From positions 145,482-209,481 of the forward strand of contig NZ_QBKH01000007.1 of the NCBI RefSeq assembly GCF_003054045.1: DNA of 64,000 nt, given 5' to 3'. This DNA comes from Sphingobacterium faecium (lineage in GTDB: Bacteria; Bacteroidota; Bacteroidia; Sphingobacteriales; Sphingobacteriaceae). The position numbers were made by a program, and so were the translations under genes. Below the pieces are notes generated by a model that worked only from the letters and a program-made list of their open reading frames with translations, made no database searches and had not been told where the DNA came from. Shown here piece by piece: positions 62,046-64,000 of the stretch; within the stretch, counting starts at the first letter, position 1; each line of letters starts with the position of its first letter.

Positions 62046-62114
62046 AGGTCGCGTTGATAACAAATAAAGATACAATTTAGATATTTTTCAACAAGAATTG
62101 AAAATATCGTTAAA

Positions 62115-62149
62115 TAAAAAAAGAGAGCAGTTAACTGTTCTCTTTTTTT
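62115..62149 (-). terminator. Terminator of the GH109 gene
   Basis: A stem of about 11 bases (62122-62132, 62133-62143 region, one wobble) flanked by A- and T-runs; on the minus strand T's follow. Confidence 0.72.
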
Positions 62150-62167
62150 ATTTCGCTTACAAAAAGA

Positions 62168-63577
62168 TTATACGTCTAATTGAACACCACTTACTTTTCC
62201 CTCTTTTGAGCGAATTTTAGTTGTACCACCACCGGTTAAAGTAATATCCACCGGTTTATTTGTCTTCCATGCTCCTTTTGTAAAGTCAGGAATGTCGACT
62301 GTTCTGGAGTCACGTTTAACAGAATCAAAACTTAATGGAACGATGCTACTCCAAGAGGCACCATCATAAACATCCTGATCCAATGGAAGACCATTACGTA
62401 AACAATCAATCAATCTCCAATCCATCATGAAATCCATTCCACCGTGTCCACCAACTTGTTTTGCTTGTTCGCCAATAAATTTCACCAATTCAGGTGTATA
62501 TTTGGTATATAATTCTTTTAATTTATCTTCTGTGATGAAACTATGTCCAAAAGCAATATTTTCAGTAGGATATTTCTGAGCAAAGCCTTTCGTTCCACTT
62601 AGCGTATGTAATCTCGAATAAGGTCTTGGCGAAGTCACATCATGCTGCAACATAATGGTCTTGCCCAACTCTGTACGGATCAACGTGGTATTCATATTAC
62701 CACGGAAACTCTTACCTACAAATTCTTGATAGAAAGAATCTTTAGCGGCCAATTCTTTTGCTTTAGCACCCATTTGAAAATCATTTGTAGACATCGCAAC
62801 CAAGTGATTCATTTTATCACCACGATTAATGTTCATACACTGTGCAACAGGGCCCAGACCATGAGTCGGATATAAATTTCCATTCAATTTGATGTTTTCA
62901 CGCAATCTCCACATATTATCATAACCATTTTTTGCAAAATTCAAGTCTAATAAATCGTGGATATAAGCACCTTCACCATGCAAGATCTCACCAAATAAAC
63001 CTTGGCGAGTCATGTTCAATGTCAACATTTCAAAGAAATCGTAACAGCAGTTTTCCAACATCATACAATGCTTTTTTGTTTCTTCTGAAACTCTTACGAC
63101 TTCCCAACAATCTTTCAGTGTCAATGCAATGGGTACCTCACAGGCAACGTGAGCACCAGCTTTCATTGCTCCAATACTCATTGGAGTATGATAATCCCAA
63201 GGTGAACAAATATATACTAAATCAAGTTTTTCATTTTTTAGCATATCTTTCCAACCATCCTCACCAGAGTAAGACTTAGCATCTTTTAATGATTTTTTAC
63301 GTAAGATACCTTGAGCGCGTTCAACACGATCTGCATGTTTATCACATAAAGCAACAATCTCCACTCCGTCAATGTAAGATAAACGATCCACAGCTCCAGG
63401 GCCACGCATTCCCAAACCAATAACCGCTACACGCACTTTATCAATTTTAGGCGCAGCATAACCTGACATATTAAATTTTGTCGCTGCCAATACATTGGAA
63501 TTTAAAGTTGGTAATGTCACCGCTACAGATGATAAGATACCCGCTTTCTTCAAGAAATCTCTTCTATTAGAATTCAT
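62168..63577 (-). CDS. GH109 family enzyme, Tat-exported, Gfo/Idh/MocA fold
   Basis: A 469-residue NAD-dependent glycosidase of the GH109 type; the type enzyme removes alpha-N-acetylgalactosamine, as on blood group A and mucin glycans, by an oxidation-elimination route. Seen: a Tat signal with the twin arginines in NRRDFLKKAG, the Rossmann motif VAVIGLGMRGPG, the substrate histidine stretch LYPTHGLGP, GGHGGMDF, YDGASWS and IPDFTKG. These match GH109 well. Being Tat-exported, it folds with its cofactor before export. It lies upstream of the FGE-like gene on the same strand. Confidence 0.9.
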   Translation of the reverse strand: MNSNRRDFLKKAGILSSVAVTLPTLNSNVLAATKFNMSGYAAPKIDKVRVAVIGLGMRGPGAVDRLSYIDGVEIVALCDKHADRVERAQGILRKKSLKDAKSYSGEDGWKDMLKNEKLDLVYICSPWDYHTPMSIGAMKAGAHVACEVPIALTLKDCWEVVRVSEETKKHCMMLENCCYDFFEMLTLNMTRQGLFGEILHGEGAYIHDLLDLNFAKNGYDNMWRLRENIKLNGNLYPTHGLGPVAQCMNINRGDKMNHLVAMSTNDFQMGAKAKELAAKDSFYQEFVGKSFRGNMNTTLIRTELGKTIMLQHDVTSPRPYSRLHTLSGTKGFAQKYPTENIAFGHSFITEDKLKELYTKYTPELVKFIGEQAKQVGGHGGMDFMMDWRLIDCLRNGLPLDQDVYDGASWSSIVPLSFDSVKRDSRTVDIPDFTKGAWKTNKPVDITLTGGGTTKIRSKEGKVSGVQLDV

Positions 63578-64000
63578 ATTTGATAGATATAATTTACATA
63601 CAAAATTAAAGGGGCTATAGAAAGCCCCTCTAAAATCACCTATTTTAAAACAAACTAAACAGTCTTTGTAAGATTATCAAACTTAATGATACAGTAGTTC
63701 AATAATTAGTTATAGAATCGGTCGTAGACCTTTTCTATAACAAGAATACAGTACATATTTGATAATAAAAAATAAAAAAACAAAGCAATCGTTTGCTCAA
63801 AATAAACAACCGTTTGCAAAATGGCATCTCCTAACTCAGATATCATGTAAATCTAGTAACCAATTAGTTACATCTAAGCTTGTTGATATGAGTTCATTCA
63901 GGCACCTCCTTCCATATCATTGTATACACAGCATGAATAACAATAGGAATCTTATATAAAACAAGAAGTAAACTTCCTACCAAGATCAGACTTTGCTTTC
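63578..64000. other. AT-rich region at the right edge without a recognised gene
   Basis: I see no coding region with family resemblance. A 66-codon frame on the plus strand (63759-63959) is Lys/Ser/Gln-rich like chance AT-rich DNA. A GGGGCT/AGCCCC stem-loop (63611-63628) lies near the left end, before the GH109 gene. Confidence 0.5.
63610..63629 (-). terminator. Stem-loop upstream of the GH109 gene
   Basis: Seven-base perfect arms (63610-63616, 63623-63629) with a six-base loop, followed on the minus strand by a short T-rich run. It could end a transcript from beyond the window or lie in the GH109 leader; the evidence does not decide. Confidence 0.4.

Noticed and set aside
63759..63959. 66-codon open frame at the right edge
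   Set aside because: Composition of random AT-rich DNA, no family or ribosome-binding signal; not annotated.

Overview
The window looks like a chromosomal stretch from a member of the Bacteroidota, most likely a Sphingobacterium or close relative in the Sphingobacteriaceae. The basis is AT-rich DNA, promoters of the Bacteroidota type (TTG, about 19-20 bases, then TAnnTTTG), many Bacteroidota-restricted families (DUF2480, DUF3108, DUF3109, DUF6427, PorT-like barrels), lipid A and outer-membrane genes, exported enzymes whose signal peptides end in SAQ or FAQ, and a polysaccharide-degrading repertoire (GH2, GH20, GH109). The genus is inference. Almost all of it is ordinary core genome; I see no prophage, insertion sequence, integron or CRISPR array.

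Layout. Bases 1-5.7 kb hold purC (cut by the left edge) and phoH on the minus strand, then a SAM hydrolase family gene, an exported coiled-coil protein, an MsbA-like ABC exporter and a YtxH-like protein. 5.8-8.5 kb is a partial cytochrome c maturation set (ccmB, ccmC, ccmD-like) plus a DUF6427 membrane protein. 8.7-13.5 kb is envelope assembly (barrel protein, lptC, PpiD-like isomerase) and DUF2480. 13.5-19.7 kb has DUF3108, DUF3109, a long-chain prenyl diphosphate synthase, a TerC-family protein, a papain-fold aminopeptidase and an exported thioredoxin. 19.7-25.3 kb has a zinc alcohol dehydrogenase, prolyl oligopeptidase and an M1 aminopeptidase. 25.5-28.9 kb has lpxH with an overlapping Crp-family regulator, an SMR exporter, prfA and four tRNA-Asp genes. 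29.2-35.3 kb has a very large exported beta-galactosidase, then an ECF sigma factor followed by a membrane-anchored trypsin-like protease. 35.4-41.4 kb has a 1-Cys peroxiredoxin, acyl-CoA dehydrogenase, proBA with a coupled unknown gene, a small lipoprotein and a PorT-like barrel. 41.6-48.8 kb has uvrB, upp, a YkuK-like protein, pnuC plus a NadR-type kinase, a small membrane protein, ahcY and a bacilliredoxin. 49-54.5 kb has two Lys-rich exported proteins and a Crp/TolC/HlyD/ABC-permease efflux set. 54.5-64 kb has lipA, GH20, carB, a formylglycine-generating-enzyme-like lipoprotein and a Tat-exported GH109 enzyme.

The most interesting locus is 33.6-35.3 kb. The gene directly after an ECF sigma factor encodes one polypeptide with an anti-sigma-like cytoplasmic N-terminus, a single membrane helix, a coiled-coil linker and a DegP/DegS-type serine protease domain with an intact catalytic triad and no PDZ domain. 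It reads like an anti-sigma factor with its own periplasmic protease. Other points worth attention are the FGE-like lipoprotein that keeps both catalytic cysteines next to a GH109 gene, the repeat protein ending in a PBCV-type basic adaptor domain, a CarB without its allosteric domain, and a recurring arrangement in which a perfect -7 box is followed within a few bases by a stem-loop.

Limits: everything was read by eye. Start codons, promoters, terminators and membrane segments are judgements without alignment, profile searches or folding energies.
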